Source: CANNDT01 sp945876205 (lineage in GTDB: Bacteria > Acidobacteriota > Vicinamibacteria > Vicinamibacterales > UBA2999). From it: a stretch of 5,534 bases of DNA. How positions within the stretch are numbered: position 1 is the first letter of the stretch; each line of letters opens with the position of its first letter. Positions 5,331 through 5,534 of this stretch are shown here, piece after piece. Position numbers and translations under genes: made by a program. The DNA lies in NCBI GenBank assembly GCA_947503365.1, contig CANNDT010000167.1:1-5534 (forward strand). The letters are read 5' to 3'. The notes beneath the pieces were generated by a model, which was given only the letters and a program-made list of their open reading frames with translations, was not told where the DNA came from and made no database searches.

Positions 5331-5534
5331 ATGAAGCTTTGGCGATTCGCCATTTTGACCCTGACCTTCGCCCTCGTAGGCGCACCGACCGCGGCGCGCG
5401 CACAAGGTGCCAACAGCACGATTACCGGCGTGGTGCGTGATACGTCCGGCGCGGTTCTCCCAGGCGTGACCGTTGAAGCCGCCAGCCCGGCGCTCATCGA
5501 AAAGGTCCGCTCCGCCGTCAGCGACAGCGAAGGG
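5331..5534 (+). CDS. TonB-dependent receptor with carboxypeptidase-regulatory-like N-terminus, 5' part only
   Basis: Only the first 68 codons are present; the frame is open at the right edge. ATG 5331 is preceded by AGGAGA (5315-5320), ten bases upstream. Residues 1-25 are a signal peptide (MKLWRFAILTLTFALVGAPT...ARAQ). From residue 30 on there is a carboxypeptidase-regulatory-like domain: TGVVRDTSGAVLPGVTVEA, then SPALIEKVRSAVSDSEG, where the next strand of the fold begins. In Acidobacteriota this opening is typical of very large (often about 1000-residue) SusC/Oar-like outer-membrane receptors taking up substrates with TonB energy. The plug and barrel are outside the window, so the receptor class rests on family knowledge of this N-terminus. 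A secreted protein carrying only this domain cannot be excluded. The substrate is unknown. Confidence 0.8.
   Translation, partial: MKLWRFAILTLTFALVGAPTAARAQGANSTITGVVRDTSGAVLPGVTVEAASPALIEKVRSAVSDSEG

Overview
The window is GC-rich, densely coded DNA, most likely from an acidobacterium of the class Vicinamibacteria (subdivision 6). The best clue is the partial gene at the right edge. It encodes a signal peptide followed by a carboxypeptidase-regulatory-like plug (TGVVRDTSGAVLPGVTVEA...), the typical N-terminus of the large SusC/Oar-like TonB-dependent receptors abundant in that group. The abundance of PDLSGxW-type secreted proteins fits too. This assignment is from family knowledge, not from a search.

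Layout. (1) 1-870, minus strand: 5' part of an NHL-repeat beta-propeller protein with a Tat-like signal, running off the left edge. (2) 871-907: a very short divergent intergenic region. (3) 908-4293, plus strand: four genes in a tight operon. They are a secreted PDLSGxW protein, an exported Lcl_C/DUF1566 protein, a small exported Ala/Pro/Gly-rich protein, and a lipoprotein with four Ig/IPT-like modules in an A-B-A-B order. The first three overlap by ATGA junctions, and the fourth starts 13 bases after the third. (4) 4294-4354: a convergent gap with a strong GTAG-flanked palindrome. (5) 4355-5218, minus strand: a second PDLSGxW protein, clearly paralogous to the one at 908. (6) 5219-5330: a divergent promoter region with two back-to-back TTGAC-type -35 boxes, each 17 bases from a -10-like box. 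(7) 5331-5534, plus strand: start of the TonB-dependent receptor gene.

All seven genes encode proteins with export signals (one a lipoprotein, one TonB-receptor-like), so the window reads as a cell-envelope locus. The operon at 908-4293 is a plausible co-secreted surface or periplasmic set, and the second PDLSGxW gene shares a control region with the TonB receptor. What these proteins bind or do cannot be told from the sequence. No transposase, tRNA, rRNA, CRISPR or phage gene was seen.
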